A DNA stretch of 64,000 bases, from positions 88,293 through 152,292 of the forward strand of contig NZ_BMCE01000004.1 of NCBI RefSeq assembly GCF_014635025.1, given 5' to 3'. This stretch comes from Fictibacillus barbaricus (GTDB lineage Bacteria > Bacillota > Bacilli > Bacillales > Fictibacillaceae). Made by a program: the position numbers and the translations under genes. Position 1 is the stretch's first letter. Each line of letters opens with the position of its first letter. Positions 35,821 to 44,558 of the stretch are shown piece after piece. The notes under the pieces are model-generated. The model worked only from the letters and a program-made list of their open reading frames with translations, had not been told where the DNA came from and ran no database searches.

Positions 35821-36888
35821 TTATTCAGATAACTTTAATAACAATGGTCCTAATAAAGATAAAGCCACTGAACCTATCAAACAAATAAGCAATGTCTTTC
35901 CTCCAAATTTTTTCATAGACTTGATATCAACGCTTAGTCCTAAACCAGCCATGGCCATAGACAGCAAGAATGCACTGATTAATATTGTTAATTGAATCAT
36001 TTCTTCAGAAACCAAGTCCAACGTATTAATCACGCTCATCGCCAAAAAGCCCACTATAAACCAGGGAAATGGCAATCTTCCAGACCCACCAATGTCATTT
36101 TCTTTTTTATCCTCTTTCCTATATAGGTATCCAAGAATAAGGGCTATAGGTATAAGCATAGCTACTCTTCCGAGTTTTACGATAATTCCAATTTCACTGC
36201 TCTTTACGCCGCCAACCTGTGAAGCTGCAATTACATGTGCTAATTCGTGTAAAGTTGAGCCAGACCATAGACCGTAAAAATAAGAATCCATAGAAAGAAT
36301 TGGATACAGCATGGTATAGATAATCGTACCGATTGTCCCCATTATCGCGATTGTGGCTACTGCGATTGCCGTATGCTCCTTCTTGGAACGGATTAATGGG
36401 GCAACTGCTACGATTGCAGCCGCCCCACAAACCGCGGTACCGACTGCGGTCAATACTGATAAATGGGGATCGACTTTGAACCATTTTCCCAATTGGGTAA
36501 TAACAATCAATGTAACTGTAATTAGAAAGGCATTAATAAGTAGTACTTTCCAACCGACTGCTGCTATATCTGAGAGATTCAACCGTAAACCAATTAAGAC
36601 AATTCCAATACGTAGTAATACTTTACTGGAAAATGAGATTCCAACATTTGACTCCTTGGTTACCCCCATCAGTCCCCTCCAAGTCATTCCCAAAAGGATA
36701 GAGATAACCATAGCACCCATGATAGAAATATAGGGTAGCGTCGCCAAGCCTCTAGCTACAAACGCTAGAACAGCAGTTAAACAGATTCCTTGTAGATACC
36801 CCCTTATTTTGGGGTATTGCGGCTCAAGCTGCAGGGATTGAGAAGCAAATAGTTTAGAAGATTCGATTTTTCTTTTTGCTAAACCCAT
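35821..36888 (-). CDS. YeiH-family (UPF0324) putative sulfate/anion exporter
   Basis: A 355-residue polytopic membrane protein with about ten segments. The motifs GRVAMLIPIALILG and STLHELAHVIAAS are typical of the YeiH/UPF0324 family (often annotated as putative sulfate exporter because members occur with sulfonate catabolism genes). Here no sulfonate gene is recognised, so the exported ion is unknown. It sits inside the catabolic operon, 25 bp before the hydantoinase-like gene. Confidence 0.85.
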   Translation of the reverse strand: MGLAKRKIESSKLFASQSLQLEPQYPKIRGYLQGICLTAVLAFVARGLATLPYISIMGAMVISILLGMTWRGLMGVTKESNVGISFSSKVLLRIGIVLIGLRLNLSDIAAVGWKVLLINAFLITVTLIVITQLGKWFKVDPHLSVLTAVGTAVCGAAAIVAVAPLIRSKKEHTAIAVATIAIMGTIGTIIYTMLYPILSMDSYFYGLWSGSTLHELAHVIAASQVGGVKSSEIGIIVKLGRVAMLIPIALILGYLYRKEDKKENDIGGSGRLPFPWFIVGFLAMSVINTLDLVSEEMIQLTILISAFLLSMAMAGLGLSVDIKSMKKFGGKTLLICLIGSVALSLLGPLLLKLSE

Positions 36889-36930
36889 GTTAAATAGTCC
36901 TTCCTCGGTGAAAATAAGCGTGCTTCTTTC

Positions 36931-37509
36931 CTAAAGTTGGGTACCCGACAGCTCCATTCCCTTCCACCTATCAAAAAGGTGAGCATCGATTCCAAATTGA
37001 TCAAGTACTTTTCCAACGGTTTGGTTAACAATATCATCAACTGTTTTAGGTAAGTGATAGAAAGAAGGCACTGGGGGAAGGATCACACCGCCCATTTGGG
37101 TGATTAATGTCATATGATTTAAATGACTAAGATTAAACGGCGTTTCCCTGACTAAAAGAACTAACTTTCTTCTTTCCTTCAACTGAACATCTGCTGCTCT
37201 GGTGATTAATTCGTCATTATAACTGTTGGCGATTGAAGATAATGTTTTTATGGAACATGGGGCTACGATCATCCCATCTACTTTAAAAGAACCGCTTGAA
37301 ATGGCAGCTCCTATGTCTCTTTGATCATAGGAATAGGAAACCAAATCAAGAATATCTTTCAACTTATAAGGGGTTTCATGTTCAATGGTTTGAATCGCTG
37401 CATTACTGATGACAACGTGACTTTCTATCCCTAACCGATTCAGTACCTCTAATGTTCTGATTCCGTAAATCGCACCGCTTGCACCTGATATGCCGACTAC
37501 TATTTTCAT
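36931..37509 (-). CDS. ubiX: UbiX-family flavin prenyltransferase
   Basis: A 192-residue flavoprotein of the UbiX/Pad1 family. It joins dimethylallyl phosphate to reduced FMN, producing prenylated FMN for UbiD decarboxylases. Shows the N-terminal GISGASGAIYGIR, the VAPCSIKTLSSIANSYNDELITRAADV motif region and the family tail MTLITQMGGVILPPVPSFY. Length fits (about 190). A UbiD-family gene lies in the same cluster (39407-40810), giving it its partner. GAGGGGG precedes ATG 37509. Confidence 0.93.
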   Translation of the reverse strand: MKIVVGISGASGAIYGIRTLEVLNRLGIESHVVISNAAIQTIEHETPYKLKDILDLVSYSYDQRDIGAAISSGSFKVDGMIVAPCSIKTLSSIANSYNDELITRAADVQLKERRKLVLLVRETPFNLSHLNHMTLITQMGGVILPPVPSFYHLPKTVDDIVNQTVGKVLDQFGIDAHLFDRWKGMELSGTQL

Positions 37510-37594
37510 GAATATCCCCCTCGGTATATGATCCGTGATTTTTTAAAGAGAGTTTGCGAACCTCAGTAATTCTCTTCTGTGATTCGCTATAAGC

Positions 37595-38314
37595 TTATTT
37601 ATTGTTATTTATCAAACCTTCAACTGCAAATACGCGGCAGGGTGCGCCTTCCGTTCCTTTGAGTTTGATTGGTGCACATGCTAAAAATACACGCTCTTCT
37701 TTAATTTCAGCTAAATTGGTGCACCATTCAATTAAACAAACATTATTCCCTAAAAAAGTTAGATGGTTAGGGCTCCAATTCGGTTTTCCCCACTCACGTC
37801 CAGCAGGTGGATGGAGTGGAGAATCGCAGGTCATAAAATCCTGCACCAACGACTTGACCCCCCTTTCCATAAGCCATTCCGCAGCATCTGTCGATAAATA
37901 AATCATTTGGTCCCAAAATTCGAACGTGCCGAACATCTTATCGGTCCACCCAGTTCGGATGATCACGATATCACCCTTCTTCATCTCTACCCCCGTTGCT
38001 TCGAGGTCTGCCGCGGTTACACATTCCCCCGCCTTTTTGTGCATCATATCAAAGACGACGGCTTCTCCAACTAACCAGTCAAGGGGCACTTCATCGTTAT
38101 TTAAACCACCGATGATATAATGTGAAGGTGCATCATAATGCGTAAAATGTTGGGTAGACAACAACACGTCGTGTGAAGATACTTTATTTTCCTCAACAGA
38201 AGCCACTTTCGTGATCTTGTTGACTGATTCAGGTTTTCCGTAAACTTTGCTTCTAGGAAAACCAGGATATTTAGTTTCCGGATCGATCGTTAATGTTAGG
38301 TCGATAACTCTCAT
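37595..38314 (-). CDS. Cyclase-family (kynurenine formamidase-like) metal hydrolase, copy 2
   Basis: A 239-residue putative cyclase superfamily protein. The metal-binding motif is THYDAPSH near residue 57; DIVIIRTGWTD and PNWSPNHLTFLGNN follow. Members hydrolyse aryl formamides or cyclic amides such as isatin. ATG 38314 after GGAGGG is chosen; the longer frame to 38377 would reach into the SDR gene. It is a close paralogue of 41632-42366, with more than half the positions identical by eye, so the cluster has a duplicated enzyme. Confidence 0.85.
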   Translation of the reverse strand: MRVIDLTLTIDPETKYPGFPRSKVYGKPESVNKITKVASVEENKVSSHDVLLSTQHFTHYDAPSHYIIGGLNNDEVPLDWLVGEAVVFDMMHKKAGECVTAADLEATGVEMKKGDIVIIRTGWTDKMFGTFEFWDQMIYLSTDAAEWLMERGVKSLVQDFMTCDSPLHPPAGREWGKPNWSPNHLTFLGNNVCLIEWCTNLAEIKEERVFLACAPIKLKGTEGAPCRVFAVEGLINNNK

Positions 38315-38354
38315 AATAAATGCCCTCCGTTTATATGTTTTTATAATTAAACCT

Positions 38355-39095
38355 TTATTGAGCGGTATAGCCACCATCCACGATTAGATTAGATCCCACT
38401 ACAAAAGAAGCATCATCACTAGCTAAGAACAATACAGCCTTTGCGATTTCCATCGGTTCTGCTAATCTTCCAATGGGGTGGTTTTTGATAAGTCCATCAA
38501 TGAAATCCTGAGGTTTAGAAGTAATGATAGGAGTTAAGGTATAACCTGGGCATACAGAATTGATTCGAATGCCTTTTGAAGCATAGTTCACACCTAAAGT
38601 CCTCGTTAAATTGGCGACACCTCCTTTTGCGGCCGCATTAGCCATTACAGAAGCCTGACCGACAAAACTTAAGACTGACCCGTTGTTAATGATTGCTCCA
38701 CCTCCTGAACTAAGCATCGTTTCTATCGCATATTTATTGCTTAAGAAAACGGAGTTCATGTTCACATTGATTACTCTTTGCCAATCCTGATAGCTCATTT
38801 CTTCAATCATCGTAGCTTCACCGATACCTGCATTTGCGAACAAAATATCTAGTTTTCCGTATTGTTTAACGGTTTCATTGACCAAGTGCTTTATATCCTC
38901 TTCATTAGTCACATCTGTTCGAATAAAAGTACAATTTGTTTCAGGTTTTGATAATGCTTTTGCCAATTCAATACCGTTATCATCCATATCCCCGATTACT
39001 ACGTGTGCCCCTTCTTGAATGAGTAGCTCTACTGTAGCTTTACCAATCCCCTTTGTACCCCCTGTAATGATTGCAACTTTATCTTTCAGCCTCAT
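38355..39095 (-). CDS. SDR-family oxidoreductase
   Basis: A 246-residue short-chain dehydrogenase. NAD(P) motif TGGTKGIGKA near the N-terminus, DMDD after strand two suggesting NAD preference, NAG at NAGIGEA and PGYTLTP. The canonical catalytic Tyr-x-x-x-Lys appears replaced: the segment after NNGSVLSFVG reads VMANAAAKGGVAN, so the usual Tyr is Asn or Ala while Lys is kept. ATG 39095 is preferred to GTG 39107 because AGGTGG is then 8 bp away. Its role in the pathway is probably an alcohol or ring oxidation, if it is catalytically active. Confidence 0.85.
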   Translation of the reverse strand: MRLKDKVAIITGGTKGIGKATVELLIQEGAHVVIGDMDDNGIELAKALSKPETNCTFIRTDVTNEEDIKHLVNETVKQYGKLDILFANAGIGEATMIEEMSYQDWQRVINVNMNSVFLSNKYAIETMLSSGGGAIINNGSVLSFVGQASVMANAAAKGGVANLTRTLGVNYASKGIRINSVCPGYTLTPIITSKPQDFIDGLIKNHPIGRLAEPMEIAKAVLFLASDDASFVVGSNLIVDGGYTAQ

Positions 39096-39406
39096 ATCCT
39101 TTACCACCTTCCTCTACGTTTTATATTAATTCTCGTATAATGGGAATATTGTCTCGATATATATCAAAAAAAATTTCTTCTAGATGTGAACTAAGTTTTG
39201 GTACTACATTTGAAAACAATGTACAGGTAGTTAGTCATCTATATATAAAGCTTTAGATGCTACCATCCGCTAACCTGTCCGTTAATACCCAGCCTAATTC
39301 AACTATAGTTCTCTATCTCAATGTTTCATCTAGAAAAATGTTAGGGTTGAATATCAAAATTCAGTGTTGGACGTACCACCGTCAATGGTTGGTAAATAAG
39401 AAATAA
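39096..39406. other. Intergenic gap within the catabolic cluster
   Basis: 311 bp between the UbiD and SDR genes, the only long gap in the cluster. No gene, strong terminator or clear promoter is visible. It may hold a second weak promoter for the SDR-MFS half. Confidence 0.4.
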
Positions 39407-40810
39407 TTATTTAATATAGGAAAAGCTTCTATCAACATATTTATCTCCCACTTGTACCTGATAGTGTTTCCACTCACTTTTCACTTTTTCTATTATTTCT
39501 TTTGGTATCTCGGCTTTTGGTAGGGCAGTAGGTTCACGTAATGCAATTATTCCTACTTTCGATACTGTTCCTTCCTTCACCAAAGGATCAGCACGGTCCG
39601 TTCTAACCCCAGGTATAATCATTATATCTCGTTCGGCTCGCATTCTTGTTCCAATAGCCCATTCCACATCAATAGGATCATCCACTTTGATATCATCATC
39701 AACCACCGTGATATGTTTAATCAGGTTACAATGGGCAAATGCAGCAAAGATCGCTTTTTGCCCTTCACCCGGTCGAGGATCGGATATGGAAGTAACCAAA
39801 TGGCTCCTGCCCATACCACCTTCAGTTATATAGGCGGCTTTTACCCTTGGAACAGCTGTCCTGATATGGCGCAATGCAGTTGTTTCGATTGCCATCGCTC
39901 CAATAATGAAATGTTCATGGAACCTTCCAGGTAAAATGATTTGGAAAATAGGATCTTTACGATGGGTAATTCCCTTCACTTGAAGAATAGGACTTTTCCC
40001 ATAGTCTACATACATCCCGTGAAACTCTGATACTAACCCTTCTTCATGCAACTCACCTGGTATGAACTCGGCTTCAATCACAAACTCAGCTCCCGCAGGA
40101 ACTTCAACATCCACCGCTATTCCAGGAGACAATTCTAGCGGCTCTCCAAACATACCCCCTGCAATTTCAAACTCATCAAACCCCAGATCAACATACGCAT
40201 TGGCTGCAACCAAAACAGCAGGATGATTACCTATGGCGATTGATACCTCTAATGTCTTCCCTAACTGCATAGCCTTTTCCAATAGACGATATAGATGATG
40301 ACTCGGCGACATCCCGATCATCAATCGATCAGGACCCAAGACTAATAATCGATTCATAGATACGTTACGTTTGCTGGTTTCAGGGTCTTTTGCAACGACA
40401 ATAGCGGACATGATATAAGGTCCTGCTTCCTTTTCAAAAAAAGTCGTAACAGGAATCGTTTTCATCACATCGATATCCTCTGTGATCACGATTTCCCTGC
40501 AAGGAGCATTGTTTATCATTACGGGTTCGATCGGATTTGTTATTCCACGATCAATATATTGAAGTGATGCTTCTATACTCGATTCAATTCCGCAAGTAAG
40601 GGCAAAATTCTCACGATCGACCAAATTTCCTACCACAGGAACAGAGTAACCTTTCACTTTTTCAAAGATCACTGCAGATCTGTTTGGACTTTGTGCCAAT
40701 ACGGCAGGTAGTTCAAATTTTGGGTCAACCTCACCCTGTACTCTTGTAATTCTGTTTACCCCATCCAATATATCCAGCGCTGATCTCATATCCTGCTTCT
40801 TTTGGGACAT
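39407..40810 (-). CDS. UbiD-family decarboxylase
   Basis: A 467-residue enzyme of the UbiD family, which uses prenylated FMN from UbiX to add or remove CO2 on aromatic, heteroaromatic or acrylic acids. Seen are the SAIVVAKDPETSKRNVSMNRL region (Asn and Arg for Mn/prFMN phosphate), MGMSPSHH-like GMSPSHHLYRLL, and the acidic PGELHEEGLVSEFHG loop carrying the Arg/Glu/Glu active-site set. Length is normal. AGGAGG lies before the ATG. The substrate cannot be read from sequence; in context a heterocyclic or aromatic carboxylate is likely. Confidence 0.9.
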   Translation of the reverse strand: MSQKKQDMRSALDILDGVNRITRVQGEVDPKFELPAVLAQSPNRSAVIFEKVKGYSVPVVGNLVDRENFALTCGIESSIEASLQYIDRGITNPIEPVMINNAPCREIVITEDIDVMKTIPVTTFFEKEAGPYIMSAIVVAKDPETSKRNVSMNRLLVLGPDRLMIGMSPSHHLYRLLEKAMQLGKTLEVSIAIGNHPAVLVAANAYVDLGFDEFEIAGGMFGEPLELSPGIAVDVEVPAGAEFVIEAEFIPGELHEEGLVSEFHGMYVDYGKSPILQVKGITHRKDPIFQIILPGRFHEHFIIGAMAIETTALRHIRTAVPRVKAAYITEGGMGRSHLVTSISDPRPGEGQKAIFAAFAHCNLIKHITVVDDDIKVDDPIDVEWAIGTRMRAERDIMIIPGVRTDRADPLVKEGTVSKVGIIALREPTALPKAEIPKEIIEKVKSEWKHYQVQVGDKYVDRSFSYIK

Positions 40811-40845
40811 TAGTGGTTCCTCCTGAAATTACTGAATTTCTTCTG

Positions 40846-41607
40846 TTAAATAGTATCAATCTCCATCAACTTTATTTTTTCGTTTAGTTCTTCTGTAAAT
40901 GAAATTAATTTTTCGATAATTTTCGTCTCTTTTTTATCATCGATCCGGAATTTTGGTCCAGCAACCGTAATTCCAGCCAAGATATTACCCGAGACCCCAA
41001 ATAAGGGAGCAGCAGCAGCCCAAGCACCTAAATCGATCTCTTCATTACTTATGGCATATCCATTCTCTTTGATGGTTGACAGTTTTTGTTTATACTCATT
41101 CCTGTCGACAATCATTCCATTTCTCCATAGCTTATCTATGATGTCCCGTTGTTTCTCCTCATCCAAATAAGCCAATAGGATTTTTGCAGAAGCTCCAACA
41201 TGAAGCGGCTGTACCCTTCCACGTTCAAACGTTAACTTGATAGGTTGAGTGCTTTCTATTCGGTCTATGCAGATCGCACGATCATCTATGAGACCAGTCA
41301 ATATAACCGTTTCATCTGTTTCTTGAGAGAGTTCCTCCATCGTTGAAAGCGCGAGGTTGACTAACTCCATACCTACAGTAGCTACTTTTGCTAACTGAAG
41401 GATACTTAGTCCGAGACGATAACGTCCAGGACCACTCTCTTGGATTAATTTTTTATTTTTCAACGTCTCCAATAGACGGTAAGCCGTACTTCGGGGCAAA
41501 TCCAATTCAGCAACCATATCCTTCACCGACAATACCGGTGTTTGTTCTGTAAATTCAAATAACATGTCAAGCCCTTTTTCTAATGTACGATTTGAATCTG
41601 ATGCCAT
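40846..41607 (-). CDS. IclR-family transcriptional regulator
   Basis: A 253-residue regulator: N-terminal winged helix (about 8-68; LPRSTAYRLLETLKNKKLI) and C-terminal effector-binding domain (about 75-245; LSQETDETVILTG, LHVGASAKILLAYL, NGYAISNEEIDLGAWAAAAPLFG). IclR proteins typically sense the aromatic or carboxylate substrate of the pathway they control. It is encoded inside the operon, between the first cyclase and UbiD genes, and is likely its specific regulator. Confidence 0.93.
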   Translation of the reverse strand: MASDSNRTLEKGLDMLFEFTEQTPVLSVKDMVAELDLPRSTAYRLLETLKNKKLIQESGPGRYRLGLSILQLAKVATVGMELVNLALSTMEELSQETDETVILTGLIDDRAICIDRIESTQPIKLTFERGRVQPLHVGASAKILLAYLDEEKQRDIIDKLWRNGMIVDRNEYKQKLSTIKENGYAISNEEIDLGAWAAAAPLFGVSGNILAGITVAGPKFRIDDKKETKIIEKLISFTEELNEKIKLMEIDTI

Positions 41608-41631
41608 CTCTCCAGTTCTCCTCTCTAACCG

Positions 41632-42366
41632 TCAACTCGTTTTTGTTTCTAGTTTTCCCTTCAATAATCCTTCCACTGCAAATGCTCGACAAGGGGCACC
41701 ATCAGTTCCCTTCAATTTAATCGGGACACAGCCGAACAAAAAACGCTTTTCTGTGATTGCCTCTAAATTTGTAAGCCATTCAAGCATAACAACGTTCCTT
41801 GTCAGAAAAGTAAAGTGATTCGGACTCCAATTGTCACTTCCCCAATTACGCCCTTCTGGTGGATTGAGAGGGGAATCACATAGCATAAAATCTCCTGCCA
41901 CTGACTTTATCTTTTTCGAGATGAGCCATTCTGCAGCGCAAGTGGATAAACCGATCATTTCCTGCCAAAAACGTAAGGTTCCGAACGCCTTGTCTGTCCA
42001 CCCAGTTCGAATAACTGCTATATCTCCTTCCTGCACTTCAATCCCTGCATTTTTAAGGTCGCTTGCTGTTATATAAGAACCGGGCTCTTTATGCATCATG
42101 TCAAACATAACCGCTTCACCTATAAAGGAGTCGATAGGCACTTCGTCATTCTTCAATCCATCTTCTAAAAAATGAGCAGGTGCGTCATAGTGTGTGAAAT
42201 GCTGGGTACACATGGTGAAATTGTGAGATTGAACTTTGTTTTCCTTTAAAGAAGCCACTTCCCATATCTTTGTACTAGATTCTGGTTTCCCATAGACCAG
42301 ACTCCTTGGAAATCCTGCATAAAGTATATCCTCTGCTATTGTTAAAGATAAATCTATTACTTTCAT
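41632..42366 (-). CDS. Cyclase-family (kynurenine formamidase-like) metal hydrolase, copy 1
   Basis: A 244-residue paralogue of 37595-38314. Metal-binding THYDAPAH near residue 57, DIAVIRTGWTDKAFG, and PLNPPEGRNWG. First gene of the catabolic cluster, starting at ATG 42366 after AAAGGAGG, about 109 bp from the predicted transcription start. Expected to hydrolyse an aryl-formamide, lactam or other cyclic amide. Keeping two copies suggests two different ring-opening or deformylation steps. Confidence 0.85.
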   Translation of the reverse strand: MKVIDLSLTIAEDILYAGFPRSLVYGKPESSTKIWEVASLKENKVQSHNFTMCTQHFTHYDAPAHFLEDGLKNDEVPIDSFIGEAVMFDMMHKEPGSYITASDLKNAGIEVQEGDIAVIRTGWTDKAFGTLRFWQEMIGLSTCAAEWLISKKIKSVAGDFMLCDSPLNPPEGRNWGSDNWSPNHFTFLTRNVVMLEWLTNLEAITEKRFLFGCVPIKLKGTDGAPCRAFAVEGLLKGKLETKTS

Positions 42367-42464
42367 TTTATCCTCCTTTATAAATAAAAGTTTTTTTATC
42401 GAATATGAGTTAAGGCAACAAATATAGTTTTATATTTCAGGACATCGTTCCCTTATTTTAAGAA

Positions 42465-42510
42465 TGAAAGCGCTTAAAAGCATTATATACTATCGGTGAA
42501 ATATTATCAA
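42465..42510 (-). promoter_or_regulatory. Sigma-A promoter overlapped by a CcpA cre-like site
   Basis: On the minus strand TTGATA (42505-42510), a 17-bp spacer and TATAAT (42482-42487) form a near-consensus sigma-A promoter. TGAAAGCGCTTAAA at 42465-42478 matches the cre consensus TGAAAGCGCTTTCA in 12 of 14 positions and covers the expected start point (about 42475), a classic position for carbon catabolite repression. It drives the catabolic cluster. Confidence 0.75.
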
Positions 42511-43179
42511 TATTCTGAATAATTTTATTTAATTATCGCGAATTTCCTATTTTCGAATTAATTTATGAGACTATATTCTTTTTATTTGAGAAAAATAATT
42601 CCTCGCTTCATACTTTCATCAAGATAATGTCGATTTAATATGAGTCGAACTAACCCCTTACAAAAACTCTATATATTGAATCTTCTAAACTCTCCTTCAA
42701 TAACAAAAGCCACCTGTCAGGGTAGCTAAGTCTAAGGTACATATTCGGCTACTTTTTCAAAGTGAAATTTTAGAACTACTCAAAGAGGATTGAATCCGTA
42801 ACAGCTATTTAATAGTGATTTATAACATATCGATTGGTTTATAAGGACATTCTTCAGTTATTTTCTACTATAAGTACCTTTAGAAATGAAGTGTTCCCCT
42901 TATTTTTTGCTATACATATTTTCCTGAATATGGTTAATAATATAGTTGCCTCTTCATTTCAACTCCAACATTGAGGCACACAACCTAAGACACACATTTT
43001 CCGAGTCTGTGTGTCTTCCTTCTTTTGTCGATAGAAGTCAGGGTAACCTGGCTTCTTATAATTCTCACTAACGATAAGTTGTTCGCACATTTGTTTAATA
43101 CAACTCAAATGTGAAAAAGCTCCTGTTAGAAATAAAAAAAAATCACCCTTTAAATAAGGTGATTATAAAGTATTTTATG
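42511..43179. other. Intergenic region, hairpins only
   Basis: No gene is supported. A perfect 9-bp hairpin AGACACACA / TGTGTGTCT (42988-43016) is orphan. A terminator AATCACC / GGTGATT (43141-43164), T-tailed on the minus strand, ends the HepT gene. Confidence 0.55.
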
Positions 43180-43587
43180 TTAGTCACTAGATAAGATTTG
43201 ATTTGTAAAGGTAAGGAAGTCTGAAAGATGCTTTTCGATGATTTTTTGCACGATGACAAGGTTTACTTCTTGGTAATCATGTACAGCAATGTTGCGGAAA
43301 CCAACCATTGCTTTTAAACCCTTAGCAAGTTCTACTGTTATGATGTTGTTCTTCTCTAACAGATCGAACGTCTCCCGGCTCGTCTGGGGTATACCTAGTT
43401 TTTTCTCAGCCACCACGTGCATACCAAGGTCGATCGCTGCTTCACATGCCCGTTGGATGTTTAAGATGATCGAATCCTGTTTCGTAAAGTTATCTAGGTT
43501 TTTGGGGTCATCCGCGTATTCTTCCTTGATGCGTTTCAAACACCTTTCAATGATACTGATTTTGTTTAAGATCACATCATTTTTCAT
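43180..43587 (-). CDS. hepT: HepT-like ribonuclease toxin
   Basis: A 135-residue all-helical HEPN-domain protein. The catalytic RNase motif R-x4-H-x-Y is present as RNIAVHDY near residue 100. HepT toxins cleave RNA and are neutralised by the partner nucleotidyltransferase MntA, which AMPylates the motif Tyr. ATG 43587 lies inside the end of mntA (11-bp overlap); an alternative GTG is at 43599. The overlap implies coupled translation with the antitoxin made first. Confidence 0.87.
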   Translation of the reverse strand: MKNDVILNKISIIERCLKRIKEEYADDPKNLDNFTKQDSIILNIQRACEAAIDLGMHVVAEKKLGIPQTSRETFDLLEKNNIITVELAKGLKAMVGFRNIAVHDYQEVNLVIVQKIIEKHLSDFLTFTNQILSSD

Positions 43588-43990
43588 AGATCGACCCACT
43601 CTCCCCTACCTTTTTTAATACGATATCACGCTCTTCGTTGAGCTTGGCATACATTTTTAGTGTCTTCATCTCAAATTCCATCCTTTTTTTCTCATCCTTG
43701 CTAAAAAGAACTCTCCCACTTCCTATGACCTGTACAGCGAACACGGTTGAAGCTTTGTTTAGATCTATAAGATCAACTTCTTTATGGATGAGTGAAGCCA
43801 GGTCCTGGCTCAGCATGAAACGATCATAGTCATCCAAATCACGATCACTCAAAAAAGCGATATCGATATCACTGTCTGATCGGTCTGTTCCCTTCGCAGC
43901 CGAGCCAAATAAAACCATGAGATAAGGATCTATCTTTTCTCTTAAACAGGTTACAATTCGTTCTTCTATCTTTTTGTTCAAGGAGACCAT
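43577..43990 (-). CDS. mntA: MntA-like nucleotidyltransferase antitoxin
   Basis: A 137-residue minimal nucleotidyltransferase. It has the signature GS-x10-DxD (GSAAKGTDRSDSDIDIAF) with a further catalytic Asp in EVDLIDL. MntA adds AMP units to the HepT tyrosine, silencing it. It is encoded upstream of and overlapping hepT, the standard order for this type VII toxin-antitoxin pair. GGAGATGGTCTCC-like sequence precedes the ATG. Confidence 0.88.
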   Translation of the reverse strand: MVSLNKKIEERIVTCLREKIDPYLMVLFGSAAKGTDRSDSDIDIAFLSDRDLDDYDRFMLSQDLASLIHKEVDLIDLNKASTVFAVQVIGSGRVLFSKDEKKRMEFEMKTLKMYAKLNEERDIVLKKVGESGSIYEK

Positions 43991-44174
43991 CTCCTGTTGT
44001 TTGGAGTTATATTTATGTACTATTATTCGAAAACATGGTTTCGTTTTCCTTTATACTTTTACAGAAACATCAAAAGTATAACATGTTTTGCTGGGTCTAG
44101 AGATTCTACACTCCATGGCTGTTGGATAAGTTATGAAAAAAGATGCTGTATGTAAGTTTAATGAGGGCGTTTCA

Positions 44175-44363
44175 TTGTAAAATGGTAAGGAAAGGTTTAT
44201 AATATAGCTATAAAGAACATAGTATAAAAAGGGAGCATCGGCCGGTAACCGATACTCCTAACGTACAGCTATTCTGCAAGAAGTGCAGTGGCTCAACTAA
44301 GTATATAGGCACCAAAAAAGTAACCTTTTCCTACATTGGCCGTGCAGGGTGGGTTACTTTTTT
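44175..44363 (+). ncRNA. Antisense RNA antitoxin (RatA/SR4-like), with promoter
   Basis: A near-ideal promoter TTGTAA-N17-TATAAT (44175-44203) predicts an RNA from about 44210. It forms a 5' hairpin (GGAG.ATCGG / CCGAT.CTCC) and ends at the shared bidirectional terminator AAAAAAGTAACC / GGTTACTTTTTT (44314-44363). It overlaps only the 3' end of the toxin gene on the opposite strand, as RatA overlaps txpA in Bacillus subtilis. No ORF is visible. Confidence 0.65.
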
Positions 44364-44443
44364 GTGTTTGTAACCGCGATTACTGCGACGATCAGTGATG
44401 CAAAAGAGATCATGAGCGTTAGTGTATCTGTAACAGTAACCAT
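44354..44443 (-). CDS. Type I toxin, putative holin-like (TxpA/BsrG type)
   Basis: A 29-residue membrane peptide: MVTVTDTLTLMIS then FASLIVAVIAVTNTKK, one membrane helix and a charged tail, matching the holin-like toxin family. The mRNA has typical type I features. Its ribosome site AGAGGGGG is hidden by CCCC (hairpin CCCCGTAAGAGAGGGG). An 11-bp complementarity (TGCAGGGTGGG at 44343-44353 versus 44479-44489) can pair 5' and 3' mRNA ends. An extended -10 (TGT-TATACT) on the minus strand precedes it near 44510. Convergent to the antisense RNA. Confidence 0.75.
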   Translation of the reverse strand: MVTVTDTLTLMISFASLIVAVIAVTNTKK

Positions 44444-44558
44444 CAGCGACACCCCCTCTCTTACGGGGATTGCCACTGCCCACCCTGCATATGTAGCTGT
44501 ACCACCCTAGTATAACATAGAACATCTATTCTGTTTTCAATTCGACATTAAAAAAAAA

